Source: Thermoleophilia bacterium (GTDB lineage: Bacteria > Actinomycetota > Thermoleophilia > Gaiellales > Gaiellaceae). Taken from it: DNA of 64,000 nucleotides. The stretch lies in the NCBI GenBank assembly GCA_025928515.1, contig JAICJI010000006.1, positions 1 to 64,000 on the forward strand. Direction: 5' to 3'. Made by a program: the position numbers and the translations under genes. Positions 10,374-18,806 of the stretch are shown here, in pieces (positions within the stretch are counted from its first letter, which is position 1; each line of letters begins with the position of its first letter). A model generated the notes under the pieces. That model was not told where the DNA came from. It did no database searches and was given only the letters and a program-made list of their open reading frames with translations.

Positions 10374-11204
10374 TCAGCCCGCGACGGCCACGGCGCGCAA
10401 CTCGCCGGCCAGGCGCTCGGCCTCGGCTGCGGCTGCTTCCTGCCAGCCCACACCGCGGTCGGCGTAGATGACTGAACGTGACGCGGTGACGATCCCCCCG
10501 GCCGGCCCCACCGTGAACGCTGCGGCGAGGTCCGGGGCACGCGCTCCCTGCGCCCCCACCCCGGGCAGCAGGAGCACCGAGCGCGGGAGCAGCTGCCTGG
10601 CCTCTGCCACCTCCTGCGGAAAGGTCGCGCCCACGACGGCGCCGACGGAGGAGAGTCCGCACGCGCCGACGAGGTCGGCTCCCCACTGGTCGACGAGCCC
10701 GGCGACGTGCTGCCAGAGCGGCCGCCCCTCGGCCAGCGGCAGATCCTGGAGATCCACGCCGCCCGGATTCGAGGTCTTGACGAGGACGAACACGCCGAGC
10801 CCGTCCTGGGCGAAGAAGGACTCGAGCGAGTCGTATCCCAGGTACGGGTTGACGGTGACGGCGTCCGCGAGCGGCGCGAACGCGGCCGCGTACGCGCGCG
10901 CGGTGGAGGGGACGTCGCCGCGCTTGGCATCTGCGATCACGAGCAGCCCGGCGTCGCGGGCGTACTCGCAGACGTCGGCAAGCGTCGCCCAGCCCTCGCG
11001 GCCCTGTGCCTCGAAGAACGCGGACTGAGGCTTGACGGCAACCGCGACGCTGGCGACCGCGTCGACGATCCCGCGGCAGAACTCGGCGACGCCGACCCCC
11101 TCCGGCATCAGAGCGGGATCGGGATCGAGCCCGACACAGAGCGACGCGCCCTTGCGCCCGACCGCGTCGACGAGCCGATCCGCGAAATGAGCCGCGCCTC
11201 CCAC
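10374..11204 (-). CDS. pyrF: Orotidine-5'-phosphate decarboxylase
   Basis: Final step of UMP synthesis. It belongs to the ~270-residue type 2 (mycobacterial-like) subfamily: CVGLDPDP near the N-terminus, VAVKPQSAFFEAQG, and the catalytic lysine in ADAKRGDVPSTA. ATG at 11210 and GTG at 11204 are both possible. GTG is preferred because a TATCCT hexamer ends exactly 7 bases before it, whereas it would end 1 base before the ATG. The GTG reading gives 276 residues. pyrE lies 460 bases upstream with the HU gene between them. Confidence 0.95.
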   Translation of the reverse strand: MGGAAHFADRLVDAVGRKGASLCVGLDPDPALMPEGVGVAEFCRGIVDAVASVAVAVKPQSAFFEAQGREGWATLADVCEYARDAGLLVIADAKRGDVPSTARAYAAAFAPLADAVTVNPYLGYDSLESFFAQDGLGVFVLVKTSNPGGVDLQDLPLAEGRPLWQHVAGLVDQWGADLVGACGLSSVGAVVGATFPQEVAEARQLLPRSVLLLPGVGAQGARAPDLAAAFTVGPAGGIVTASRSVIYADRGVGWQEAAAAEAERLAGELRAVAVAG

Positions 11205-11211
11205 GCCCATC

Positions 11212-11217
11212 AGGATA
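11212..11217 (-). promoter_or_regulatory. Leaderless -10 element of pyrF
   Basis: TATCCT on the minus strand, 7 bases before the GTG at 11204. Its position argues against the ATG at 11210. Confidence 0.5.
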
Positions 11218-11256
11218 CGAGGCTCCCGAGACGAGAAGTCCCGGGACGAAAACGAA

Positions 11257-11278
11257 GAGGCCGCCCGAAGGCGGCCTC
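11257..11278 (-). terminator. Intrinsic terminator of the HU gene
   Basis: Perfect 9-bp stem GAGGCCGCC/GGCGGCCTC with a 4-base loop, followed on the minus strand by TTCGTTTTCG. It lies 28 bases after the HU stop. Confidence 0.85.
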
Positions 11279-11306
11279 TCGATCCTCGGAGGAGACTTGG
11301 TTCTCG

Positions 11307-11600
11307 CTAGTAGGACGATCCCCCGCTCTTGACGGCCGTCTTGAGGCCGCTGCCGGCCGAGAACTTCGGGACTGTGGCCGCAGGGATGTGCACCTTCTCG
11401 CTCGGGTTGCGCGGATTGACCCCGGTCCGGGCCGCGCGATTCGCGGTCGAGAACTTCCCGAATCCTGTGAACGTGACCTCGCCTCTGCCCTTCAGCGTGT
11501 CCGTGATGGCCTCGAGGAACGCGTCGACGGCCTTGCCTGCATCGCGGTTGGATAGCTGCGCGCGGCGAGCCACCTCAGATACGAACTCCTGCTTCGTCAC
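11307..11600 (-). CDS. hup: HU-family DNA-binding protein
   Basis: Histone-like nucleoid protein that bends DNA as a dimer. The 97 residues show KQEFVSEVARRAQLSNRDAG, the dimer helices, VTFTGFGKFSTANRAARTG and the arm containing NPRNPSEKVHIPA. It lacks the long Lys/Ala-rich C-terminal tail of mycobacterial HupB. GTG start with an excellent GGAGGAGA ribosome site, in contrast to the leaderless genes around it, which suits a highly translated gene. It is monocistronic with its own terminator. Confidence 0.97.
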   Translation of the reverse strand: MTKQEFVSEVARRAQLSNRDAGKAVDAFLEAITDTLKGRGEVTFTGFGKFSTANRAARTGVNPRNPSEKVHIPAATVPKFSAGSGLKTAVKSGGSSY

Positions 11601-11664
11601 TCTCTCCTCCAGTCGTAGATCGCTTGCTGGGCCAAAACGACCCTACCAACTCTGTGTTTGCCGC

Positions 11665-12222
11665 TCAACCATGCGGTTTTGCGGGGGTTTTCTCCCTCTG
11701 TAGCAAGTCTTTTACCCGGTAGAGCGGACGGAGCCGGACGGCAAGACGCGCGAGAGCGTCGGCTCCGCCCTCCTCCCGGTCGATCACGCAGACGGCTGTG
11801 CGCACCACGAGACCGGCCTCGCGGACCGCTGCAATCGACTCCAGGAGCGCTCCGCCGGAGGTCACGATGTCTTCCACGAGGCAGACGAGCTCGCCCTCCT
11901 CGTAGGCGCCCTCGAGCCGGTTCGCGGTGCCGTACGCCTTCGCCTCGTCGCGGACGATGACGAACGGCAACCCGCTCGCCAGCGAGGCTGCCGCGGCGAG
12001 CGGCACCGCGCCGAGCACCGGTGCAGCAAGGCGGACAGCCTCGGGCTCGTGCTCGCGAGCGACCGCGGCGATCCGCTCGCCGAGCGCGCCCAGCAGATCG
12101 GGCCGCGTCTCGAAGCGGAACTTGTCGAGGTAGTACTGCGAGCGCTTGCCGGAGCGCAGGAGGAAGTCCCCTTCGAGGTACGCGGCCTCGACGAGGCCCT
12201 CGCGGAGCTCGGCGTCGTTCAT
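11665..12222 (-). CDS. pyrE: Orotate phosphoribosyltransferase
   Basis: Joins orotate and PRPP to form OMP, the step before PyrF. The 185 residues include GDFLLRSGKRSQYYLDKFRF at the N-terminus and the PRPP-binding motif VCLVEDIVTSGGALLESI at about 115-130. Length is normal. Its ATG overlaps the stop of the upstream 69-residue membrane protein as ATGA, so it belongs to a three-gene unit with that gene and the roadblock protein. Confidence 0.96.
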   Translation of the reverse strand: MNDAELREGLVEAAYLEGDFLLRSGKRSQYYLDKFRFETRPDLLGALGERIAAVAREHEPEAVRLAAPVLGAVPLAAAASLASGLPFVIVRDEAKAYGTANRLEGAYEEGELVCLVEDIVTSGGALLESIAAVREAGLVVRTAVCVIDREEGGADALARLAVRLRPLYRVKDLLQREKTPAKPHG

Positions 12223-12428
12223 CGTGGGCGCGCCGCCAGGAAGACTTGCCGCGCAAGCGGAAGGAGTCGAGCGGCATCCGCCGAGCCGGCTTCGAACGTG
12301 ACGAATGAGCCGTCCTCGAAGTAGACGTCGATTTGCTCGCTGCTGCTGCCGAACAACCGCCGGTACGCGGCTGTGCCGGCGAGCGCTCCACCTGCGAGTC
12401 CGGCGACGGCGAGGAGCCTACGTCTCAT
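12219..12428 (-). CDS. Small membrane-anchored protein of unknown function
   Basis: A 69-residue protein with an N-terminal basic start and a short glycine-rich hydrophobic segment (RRRLLAVAGLAGGALAGTA), then a soluble part with IDVYFEDGSFVTFEAGSADA. I do not recognise a family. Its start overlaps the end of the roadblock gene and its stop overlaps pyrE as ATGA, which supports real translation. Function cannot be inferred from the pyrimidine neighbour alone. Confidence 0.7.
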   Translation of the reverse strand: MRRRLLAVAGLAGGALAGTAAYRRLFGSSSEQIDVYFEDGSFVTFEAGSADAARLLPLARQVFLAARPR

Positions 12429-12765
12429 CGCCCAGCGCTGAGAGGCAGCGCTTCAGGTCGTAGAAGAGGAGCCCCGGTGCGGTTCGCCCCGCCGTGACGG
12501 CGACGATCGTGCGCTCGCCGGCGTCGGTCACGGCAAAGACCTGGCCGTCGCCGAGCTCGGCGTGGATCTGCGTGACGCGGCCGTTGTCGCCGCGGAAGGC
12601 TCCGGCGCCCTCGAGCAACTCTCGGAGCGAGCGCGCGAGCACGTCCGCACGCGCGTCGGGAACCCCCACCAGCCCGGCGATCCGGGCATCCTCGCCCAGG
12701 ATTGCGGCCGCCTCGATCTGCGGCGAGATCTCGACGAGATCCGCGAGAGCCCGCGCAGCTTCCAT
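12418..12765 (-). CDS. Roadblock/LC7-like domain protein
   Basis: A 115-residue protein that fits the roadblock/longin-type alpha-beta fold: an N-terminal helix (AARALADLVEISPQIEAAAI), the strand GEDARIAGLVG, a helix ARSLRELLEGAGAFRG, and C-terminal strands VFAVTDAGERTIVAVT. Bacterial members usually regulate small GTPases such as MglA or organise multi-protein switches; no GTPase is encoded here. First gene of a likely unit with the 69-residue protein and pyrE. TAGCCT lies 8 bases before the ATG. Confidence 0.65.
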   Translation of the reverse strand: MEAARALADLVEISPQIEAAAILGEDARIAGLVGVPDARADVLARSLRELLEGAGAFRGDNGRVTQIHAELGDGQVFAVTDAGERTIVAVTAGRTAPGLLFYDLKRCLSALGDET

Positions 12766-12773
12766 CGCCGTCG

Positions 12774-12779
12774 AGGCTA
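12774..12779 (-). promoter_or_regulatory. Leaderless -10 element of the roadblock-pyrE unit
   Basis: TAGCCT on the minus strand, ending 8 bases before the ATG at 12765, in a 31-base divergent gap shared with the YihY gene. Confidence 0.45.
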
Positions 12780-12796
12780 TCAGCGAGGATTCGCCT

Positions 12797-13642
12797 GTGA
12801 CGATCCGCCGCCGTCAGCTCCCGCACAAGTTCTTCGCCGACCGCGGGACACATCTCGCGGCGATGGTCGCCTACTTCGCGCTCCTCTCGTTCGTGCCGCT
12901 GATCTTCCTCGCGCTCTCGCTCTTCGGCCTCGCGCACCGCGCCCAGGCGTCCGGCTTCCTCATCCGCGAGCTGAAGCACGCGTTCCCCGGCACCTCGCTC
13001 AAAGGCATCATCAACCTCGTCCGCCGCGTCCAGGACAACGCGGCTGCACTCGGAATCATCGGCGGCGTCGGCCTCATCTGGTCGTCGCTCTCGTTCTTCA
13101 GCGCGCTCGAGTCGGCGCTCAACATCGTCTACGGGTTGCCAAACAGGCGCTTCCTCCATGGGAAGCTGCTCGCCGCCGCGCTCGCCATCATCGTCCTCGT
13201 CACCCTGTTCGTGAGCCTGGTCATCGGCGCCCTCGGCGTGACCTTCCTGAAGCACTACCTCGGCGCGTTCGGCGACAGCCCGGTGCTCGCGTACATCGTC
13301 TCGATCGGCGCCTCACTCGCCGGCGTCTTCCTCTTCCTGCTCGCGATCTACCACTGGCTGCCGAACACGAGCGTGCACTGGCGCGAGGCGCTGCCGGGCG
13401 CGATCGTGGGAGCGGTGGTTCTCGAGGCGTCGTTCCAGGGTCTGCCGATCTTCGTGCGCCTGGCCGACGTCAACGTGACGCTCCGTACGCTCGGCGGGCC
13501 CGCGATCCTCCTGCTGTGGCTCTACGTGATGGCGAACATCATCGTGTTCGGCGGCGAGATCAACTGGTGGTGGCGAGAGCGGCGGAAAGACCTGGCGGAG
13601 TCGCCGGCGCTCACCGGACGCGAGGAGTCTCCTCCGGCGTAG
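12797..13642 (+). CDS. YihY/BrkB-family membrane protein
   Basis: Integral membrane protein of about 281 residues with six predicted membrane spans. It has the family hallmarks DRGTHLAAMVAYFALLSFVP near the N-terminus, the region around ALNIVYGLP, and a C-terminal YVMANIIVFGGEINWW. Earlier annotation as ribonuclease BN is wrong for this family; some members affect envelope transport, but function is unsettled. GTG at 12797 is chosen since in-frame sequence upstream is unlike the family. Its 3' end overlaps the convergent rdgB gene by 32 bases. Confidence 0.88.
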   Translation: MTIRRRQLPHKFFADRGTHLAAMVAYFALLSFVPLIFLALSLFGLAHRAQASGFLIRELKHAFPGTSLKGIINLVRRVQDNAAALGIIGGVGLIWSSLSFFSALESALNIVYGLPNRRFLHGKLLAAALAIIVLVTLFVSLVIGALGVTFLKHYLGAFGDSPVLAYIVSIGASLAGVFLFLLAIYHWLPNTSVHWREALPGAIVGAVVLEASFQGLPIFVRLADVNVTLRTLGGPAILLLWLYVMANIIVFGGEINWWWRERRKDLAESPALTGREESPPA

Positions 13643-14204
13643 AGGCGCTGAGGGCCGCGAGCAGCGCGTGTGCTGCTCGCGCGCGATGCGAGCTCCGCTC
13701 CTTCCAGTCGTTGCCGAGCTCCGCGACCGTCTGCTCCTCCCCGTCCGGGACGAAGATCGGGTCGTAGCCGAAGCCCTCGCTTCCGGCCGCCTCGTCCGCA
13801 ATCCGCCCCTCCAGCGTGCCCGTGCCCCGCAGCTCGCTTCCGTCGGGGGCCCGGAGGACGAGCTCCGAGACGTAGCGTGCGCGACGGTCTTCGACGTGCG
13901 CCAGCTCGCCCAACAGCTTCTCGACGGCGGGTGCGCCTTCCGGCGCGTACCGGGCCGAGAGCACACCCGGGCGACCGCCGAGCGCCTCGACCTCCAGGCC
14001 GGAGTCCTCGGCAAGCACCCAGCCGCTCGTGTTTCCACGCCCGAACTCGGCCTTGATCCGCGCGTTCTCGTAGTACGTCGCGCCGGTCTCGGGCGGGTAG
14101 TCGCCGCGCTCGAGCGGCTCGATGGTCCAGCCCGGAAGGAGCCGCTCGAGCTCGCGCGCCTTGTGCGGGTTCCGGGAGCACAGAACCGCAGTCAGTCGGT
14201 CCAC
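13611..14204 (-). CDS. rdgB: Non-canonical purine NTP pyrophosphatase (RdgB/HAM1)
   Basis: Hydrolyses ITP, dITP and XTP to keep deaminated purines out of nucleic acids. The 197-residue protein begins with AVLCSRNPHKARELERLLPG (substrate-binding SxNxxK form) and has ETGATYYENARIKA, AEDSGLEVEALGGRPGVLSARYA and GFGYDPIFVPDG. GTG start. Its end runs 32 bases into the convergent YihY gene, so both C-termini are encoded on opposite strands there. It overlaps the upstream mgtC-like gene by 13 bases in the row murI-rph-mgtC-rdgB. Confidence 0.96.
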   Translation of the reverse strand: MDRLTAVLCSRNPHKARELERLLPGWTIEPLERGDYPPETGATYYENARIKAEFGRGNTSGWVLAEDSGLEVEALGGRPGVLSARYAPEGAPAVEKLLGELAHVEDRRARYVSELVLRAPDGSELRGTGTLEGRIADEAAGSEGFGYDPIFVPDGEEQTVAELGNDWKERSSHRARAAHALLAALSASTPEETPRVR

Positions 14205-14881
14205 TGCACCTCGAGCACGCCGTCGACCTCGGCGACGCCGGCTACGACCGCGACGGCCGTCGTCCCCGGCGGCATCGCCACGTCCGCGGCCACCGAGCGC
14301 CGCTCGCCCTCCTGCGTCACGTCGAGCGAGACGACCCGCCCACCGGCGCGCTCGATCGCATCGATGACCGGCCCCGGGCTGCCACCGGCCGGGATCTCCA
14401 CGAGCAGGCGGTCGTGCGTGGGCCGGTAGCGGCTGAGCACGCGGAACGCCCCCACGCGGAGCGGCCCGAGAGCGAGCAGCGACCCGAGCGTCGCGATCAG
14501 CGCGCCTTCCCAGTAGCCCGCGCCGGCGGCCATGCCGATCGCCGCCACGAGCCAGAGCGACGCAGCCGTGGTGAGGCCGCGCACCGAGAGTCCCTGGCGG
14601 ATGATCGCGCCGGCGCCGAGGAAGCCGATACCGCTCACGATCTGGGCTGCGATCCGCGTGGGGTCGACCTTGCCGTCGAAGTTGTGGAAGCCGTACGCAG
14701 AGACGAGCGTGAAGAGCGCCGCACCGACGGAAACGACCAGGTGGGTGCGAAGCCCCGCCTGCCGCTCCCGCAACTCGCGCTCGAGACCGATCGCACCACC
14801 GAGCGCCGCGGCGACGAAGAGGCGCAGCAGCACCTCCGGCCAGCCGATCGTCGCGACCCCGAGGACGCTAAGGGAGCTCAC
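14192..14881 (-). CDS. MgtC/SapB family membrane protein
   Basis: Integral membrane protein of 229 residues. N-terminal hydrophobic part has the typical FVAAALGGAIGLERELRERQAGLRTHLVV followed by GIGFLGAGAIIRQG; the C-terminal ~80 residues form a soluble ACT-like domain. Relatives inhibit F-ATPase or modulate magnesium and phosphate homeostasis; the exact role here is unknown. The GTG start overlaps the end of rph by 14 bases, which suggests coupling. Confidence 0.92.
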   Translation of the reverse strand: MSSLSVLGVATIGWPEVLLRLFVAAALGGAIGLERELRERQAGLRTHLVVSVGAALFTLVSAYGFHNFDGKVDPTRIAAQIVSGIGFLGAGAIIRQGLSVRGLTTAASLWLVAAIGMAAGAGYWEGALIATLGSLLALGPLRVGAFRVLSRYRPTHDRLLVEIPAGGSPGPVIDAIERAGGRVVSLDVTQEGERRSVAADVAMPPGTTAVAVVAGVAEVDGVLEVQWTD

Positions 14882-15584
14882 GCGCGACAGCTTCCGCCTG
14901 GAGCGCTGCGATCTCGCCGATGCCGGCTGTGGCCAACTCGAGCAACTCGTCGAGGGTCTCGCGCGCGAACGGGTCGCGCTCAGCGGTCGCCTGCACCTCC
15001 ACGAGCCGCCCGTCGCCGGTCAGGACGACGTTCATGTCGGTGTCGGCGCTCGAGTCCTCGCTGTAGTCCAGGTCGAGCAGCGGCACGCCGTCGACGACGC
15101 CGACCGAGACGGCCGCGACCGAGTCGCGGAAGGCGCGCGACAGACCGAAGCGCTCGAGCGCCCGCATCGCCGCCACGTAGGCGCCGCAGATCGCGGCGCA
15201 GCGTGTCCCGCCGTCGGCCTGGAGGACGTCGCAGTCGAGCCAGAGCGTCCGCTCCCCGAGCGCCTCGAAGTCGACGACGGCGCGCACGGCCCGGCCGATC
15301 AGCCGCTGGATCTCGACGGTCCGCCCTTGCTGCTTGCCGCGTGCGGCCTCGCGCTGGACGCGATCGCCGGTCGACGCCGGCAGGAGCGAGTACTCGGCGG
15401 TGATCCACCCGCGCCCCTGGTTGCGCATCCACCGCGGCACCTCCTCGTCGACCATCGCGGTACAGAGCACCTTCGTCCGTCCCTGCGTGATCACGACCGA
15501 GCCGTGCGGGTTCTCGAGGAAGTCCGGCTCGAACGAGATCGCGCGGAGCTGATCCGGCCGGCGCCCACCCTCGCGTGCGCTCAC
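14868..15584 (-). CDS. rph: Ribonuclease PH
   Basis: Phosphate-dependent 3'-5' exonuclease that trims tRNA 3' ends. The 238 residues include the N-terminal REGGRRPDQLRAISFEPDF, HGSVVITQGRTKVLCTAMV, RGWITAEYSLLPASTGDR and the conserved DCDVLQADGGTR. The GTG overlaps the TGA of murI as GTGA. A longer frame extends through murI but is only a shadow. The rph-rdgB proximity is common in bacteria. Confidence 0.97.
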   Translation of the reverse strand: MSAREGGRRPDQLRAISFEPDFLENPHGSVVITQGRTKVLCTAMVDEEVPRWMRNQGRGWITAEYSLLPASTGDRVQREAARGKQQGRTVEIQRLIGRAVRAVVDFEALGERTLWLDCDVLQADGGTRCAAICGAYVAAMRALERFGLSRAFRDSVAAVSVGVVDGVPLLDLDYSEDSSADTDMNVVLTGDGRLVEVQATAERDPFARETLDELLELATAGIGEIAALQAEAVARELP

Positions 15585-16402
15585 GCAGCCGCTCCTTCGA
15601 GCGTTGCCACCGTGACGTGCTCGACGTCGCTCACCGGAAGCTGGAGGAAGCGGCGCCCGAGCTCGCGGAACGCCTCGGGATCGCCGGTCGTGAGGAAGCG
15701 GTACGTGCCAACGCGATCGCGCTCGTTCTCGACGCCCTTGCGGGCGAGCGTCTCGGCCACCTCGCGCGCGGTCTCCTCCGCCGAGAAGACGAGGGTCACG
15801 TCGCGGCCGAAGACGCGCTCGAAGATCTTGCGGATCAGCGGGTAGTGCGTGCAGCCGAGGATCACGGTGTCGACCCCCGCCGCCTGCAGCGAGGCCGCGT
15901 ATTCGCGCACGGCGCGATCCGTCTCCTCGCCGTAGGGGTCGTCGCCCTCGATCAGCGGCACGAGCCGTGGGCACGCGATGGGATGGAAGGAGATGCCGGC
16001 GTCGAGCGCGTGGACGAGCTCCGCGTAGCGGCCCGCCTCCACCGTCGCCTCGGTGGCGAGCAGTCCCACCCGCCGGTTGCGAGTCGCCTGCACCGCGGCG
16101 TGCGCCTCGGGCGTGATGACGCCCACGACCGGGACGGTCAGCTCCTCCTGCAGCCGCGGCAGTGCGGCCGAGGTCGCGGCGTTGCACGCGACGAGGATCA
16201 GCTTCACGTCCTGCTGCTCGAGATAGGCGCCGATCTCGCGCGCGAAGCGGCGGATCTCCGCGAGCGGCCGCGGCCCGTACGGGAGCCGCGCATGGTCGCC
16301 GAGGTAGACGAAGTCCTCGTGCGGCATCGTGACGAGACACTCGTGGAGCACGGTCAGGCCTCCGACACCGGAGTCGAAGACGCCTACAGGGCGTGAATCC
16401 AT
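15581..16402 (-). CDS. murI: Glutamate racemase
   Basis: Supplies D-glutamate for peptidoglycan. Both catalytic cysteines are visible: VACNAATSAAL and ILGCTHYPLI; the substrate-binding GVFDSGVGGLTVL is at the N-terminus. The usual DTARFPYG is HARLPYG here. Two in-frame ATGs exist (16411 and 16402). I choose 16402 because a TACGAT hexamer ends 7 bases before it and because the protein then starts DSRPVGVFDSG, as relatives do. It is the first gene of the murI-rph-mgtC-rdgB row. Confidence 0.96.
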   Translation of the reverse strand: MDSRPVGVFDSGVGGLTVLHECLVTMPHEDFVYLGDHARLPYGPRPLAEIRRFAREIGAYLEQQDVKLILVACNAATSAALPRLQEELTVPVVGVITPEAHAAVQATRNRRVGLLATEATVEAGRYAELVHALDAGISFHPIACPRLVPLIEGDDPYGEETDRAVREYAASLQAAGVDTVILGCTHYPLIRKIFERVFGRDVTLVFSAEETAREVAETLARKGVENERDRVGTYRFLTTGDPEAFRELGRRFLQLPVSDVEHVTVATLEGAAA

Positions 16403-16409
16403 TGCGCGC

Positions 16410-16415
16410 ATCGTA
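16410..16415 (-). promoter_or_regulatory. Leaderless -10 element of murI
   Basis: TACGAT on the minus strand, ending 7 bases before the ATG at 16402; it overlaps the alternative ATG at 16411. Confidence 0.45.
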
Positions 16416-16428
16416 AAGGGGAGCTAGC

Positions 16429-17838
16429 GTGCGCCTCGTGAGTCGGGCTCGCCTGGTGGTCGCGATTGTCGCCGCGGCGCTCGTCTGCGCCGGGGGCTCA
16501 TCGGCCGCCGGCCCCGCCTGGACACCGGTGACGATCGCCGCTTCCGATGCGACGCCGCTCGCGTGCGCCTACATCGTCCCGAGCGGCAATGCTCCGGCCG
16601 GCGGCTGGCCCGCGGTCATCCTCTTCCACGGGCTCGGCGATTCGTACGCGGAGATGGAGCCGATCGGCTCGGCGATGGCGCAGTTCGGCTTCGCATCGCT
16701 CGCGTGTGACGCGCGCGGCACCGGCGCCTCCGGCGGTGAGTGGGGGCTCGACGGGGCGAACGACGTGCAGGACGCACAGGATCTCTTCGACTGGTTCGCC
16801 GCGCGCAGCGACATCTCGGATACCCAGATCGGGGCGTTCGGTCTCTCGCTCGGCGGCGGAGCGGTCTGGAACGCAGCGGTCGCCGGCGTGCCGTTCAAGG
16901 CGATCGTCCCGGCAGTCACGTGGACAGACCTGGCGTCCGCTCTCAACCCGCAGAGCGTGCCCAAGACGGGCCTGGTCGGGATCCTCTCCCAGGCCGTGCC
17001 GCCGTCGCAGTGGGATCCGGCGGTCACCCAGATGGGGCAGGCGCTCCTGCAGGGCCTTGTGACGCCCGGGGTCACGAAGACGGAGGGAGCCCGCTCCGCA
17101 CGCCCGAAGCTGCATGCGCTCACGGTGCCGACGCTGCTCCTGCAAGGCCGCCACGACTTCCTCTTCGACATGGATCAGGCGATTCTGGCGTGGAAGCTTC
17201 TCGCCGGTCCGAAGCGCCTCTACCTCGGCGACCTCGGCCACGCTCCGGCCAAGAACCCCACTGCCGAGCAGGCCGGCTACGTCGCGGAGGCGACAGCGTG
17301 GTTCGGCCACTATCTCGCCGGAGGACCGGCTGTCGGCACCGGTGTCGAGCTCGCGCACGATCCGTGGAACGGGACGACCAGCGTTTTCAAGGCGCTGCCC
17401 GCGACGCGGACCAACAGCGTCAATCTGCCGGGCTCGAAGAAGCTGACCGGCAGCACGTTGACGTCCCGCTCCGTCCGCCTCCCGGGCGGCCCGCACGAGA
17501 CCTTCGGCGACGGCTACGTCAAGGTGCACTACTCCGGCGCGAAAGAATGGACGCACCTCGTGGCGACGCTCTCCGTCAAGGGCGCGAAGACGCCGGTGAC
17601 GGAGGGCGCGGCTCCGATCGAGACCCCTGCGGGCGTGGTGAAGATCCCGCTCATGAACGAGGCCGTCGTCCTGCCGCGGGGCAAGAAGCTCGTGCTCAGG
17701 CTCGGTGCCGTCTCCGCGGACAACGTGAACGGCGTCGGCGTTCCGGTCTACGCGAGCCGTGCGCCGTCGAACGCGTCGATCCGGGTCGGGAGTGCCACCC
17801 TGAAGCTCTCCTTCCTCAAGCACACCGTCTCGAAGTAA
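16429..17838 (+). CDS. Secreted alpha/beta hydrolase, CocE/X-Pro dipeptidyl-peptidase (S15)-like
   Basis: A 469-residue exported enzyme. After a signal peptide (RLVVAIVAAALVCAGGSSAA) comes an alpha/beta hydrolase with FHGLGDS (oxyanion region), the nucleophile elbow FGLSLGGGAV, an acid near GRHDFLFD and the histidine in GDLGHAPA. The C-terminal ~150 residues (VELAHDPWNGTTSVF to the end) look like the jelly-roll domain of CocE/S15 enzymes. Substrate could be an ester or a peptide. GTG start with AGGGGAG about 6 bases upstream. An earlier GTG inside the signal region is possible. Confidence 0.85.
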   Translation: MRLVSRARLVVAIVAAALVCAGGSSAAGPAWTPVTIAASDATPLACAYIVPSGNAPAGGWPAVILFHGLGDSYAEMEPIGSAMAQFGFASLACDARGTGASGGEWGLDGANDVQDAQDLFDWFAARSDISDTQIGAFGLSLGGGAVWNAAVAGVPFKAIVPAVTWTDLASALNPQSVPKTGLVGILSQAVPPSQWDPAVTQMGQALLQGLVTPGVTKTEGARSARPKLHALTVPTLLLQGRHDFLFDMDQAILAWKLLAGPKRLYLGDLGHAPAKNPTAEQAGYVAEATAWFGHYLAGGPAVGTGVELAHDPWNGTTSVFKALPATRTNSVNLPGSKKLTGSTLTSRSVRLPGGPHETFGDGYVKVHYSGAKEWTHLVATLSVKGAKTPVTEGAAPIETPAGVVKIPLMNEAVVLPRGKKLVLRLGAVSADNVNGVGVPVYASRAPSNASIRVGSATLKLSFLKHTVSK

Positions 17839-17848
17839 CGGAGCGAGG

Positions 17849-17854
17849 TAGCGT
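17849..17854 (+). promoter_or_regulatory. Leaderless -10 element of the DUF72 gene
   Basis: TAGCGT ends 7 bases before the ATG at 17862. Confidence 0.5.
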
Positions 17855-17861
17855 CCGCGGC

Positions 17862-18806
17862 ATGGCCGCGAGCGTCCGGATCGGCACCTGCTCGTGGGCG
17901 GACGAGGCGCTCTCGAAGTGGTTCTACCCGCCGAAGCTGCCCGCGAAGGAGCGGCTGGCGTGGTACGCCGAGCACTTCGACACGGTCGAGGTCGACTCGA
18001 CCTACTACCGCTTGCCGAGCGAGTCGATGGTGCAGGGGTGGGTCGAGCGGACCCCTGACGACTTCACGATGCACATCAAGGCTTTCGGCCTGATGACGCG
18101 CCACCCGGTGAAAGCCGAGGTGATCCCGGAGGACCTGCGCGCCGAGATGCCCGTCGACGAGCGCGGGCGGGTCGACCGGCCGCCGCGGGAGCTGCGTGGC
18201 GAGATCTTCCGCCGCTTCCTCGAGGCGCTCGAGCCGCTCCGCGCCACCGGAAAGCTCGGCGGGATCCTCTTCCAGCTGCCGCCGTACATCGTCCACAAGG
18301 AGTCGTCGCTCGACTACCTCGAGTGGGCGCGCGACCAGCTCGGCTCGGACGAGATGCTCGTCGAGTTCCGCCACCGCTCGTGGCTCGACGACGAGCATCG
18401 CGCCGACAGCCTCGCCTTTCTCGAGCGAATCGGCGCCGGCTACGTCGTCGTCGACGCGCCACGCTCGGACACGGCCAGGAACCTGGTTCCCACGGTCGTC
18501 GCCACCACGTCCCCGACCGCCTACGTCCGCTTCCACGGGCGCAACCTCGGCACCTGGAACAAGCGCGGGGGCTCGGCGGCCGAGCGCTTCGACTACCTCT
18601 ACTCCGACGACGAGCTCGGCGAGTGGGTCGAGCCGCTTCGGGAGCTCGCCGGCCAGTCGCAGGAGGCGTACGCCTTCTTCAACAACAACGCCTCGTCCGA
18701 GGATCCGGACAATCCGCTCGGGCGCGTCTCCCAGGCGGCGACGAATGCCCGCCAGCTGCGGCGCCTCCTCGACATGAACGGGATCACCGCGAGCGGCGGA
18801 GCGTGA
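17862..18806 (+). CDS. DUF72 family protein (YecE-like)
   Basis: A 314-residue TIM-barrel-like protein of unknown activity. Family signatures are RIGTCSWADEALSKWFYPP at the start, FDTVEVDSTYYRLPS, LGGILFQLPPYI, the EFRHRSW motif, TAYVRFHGRN and the FFNNNASSEDP segment near the end, which replaces the usual YFNN form. Biochemical role is not established for the family. The stop overlaps the GTG of the following amidotransferase gene as GTGA. Confidence 0.93.
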   Translation: MAASVRIGTCSWADEALSKWFYPPKLPAKERLAWYAEHFDTVEVDSTYYRLPSESMVQGWVERTPDDFTMHIKAFGLMTRHPVKAEVIPEDLRAEMPVDERGRVDRPPRELRGEIFRRFLEALEPLRATGKLGGILFQLPPYIVHKESSLDYLEWARDQLGSDEMLVEFRHRSWLDDEHRADSLAFLERIGAGYVVVDAPRSDTARNLVPTVVATTSPTAYVRFHGRNLGTWNKRGGSAAERFDYLYSDDELGEWVEPLRELAGQSQEAYAFFNNNASSEDPDNPLGRVSQAATNARQLRRLLDMNGITASGGA

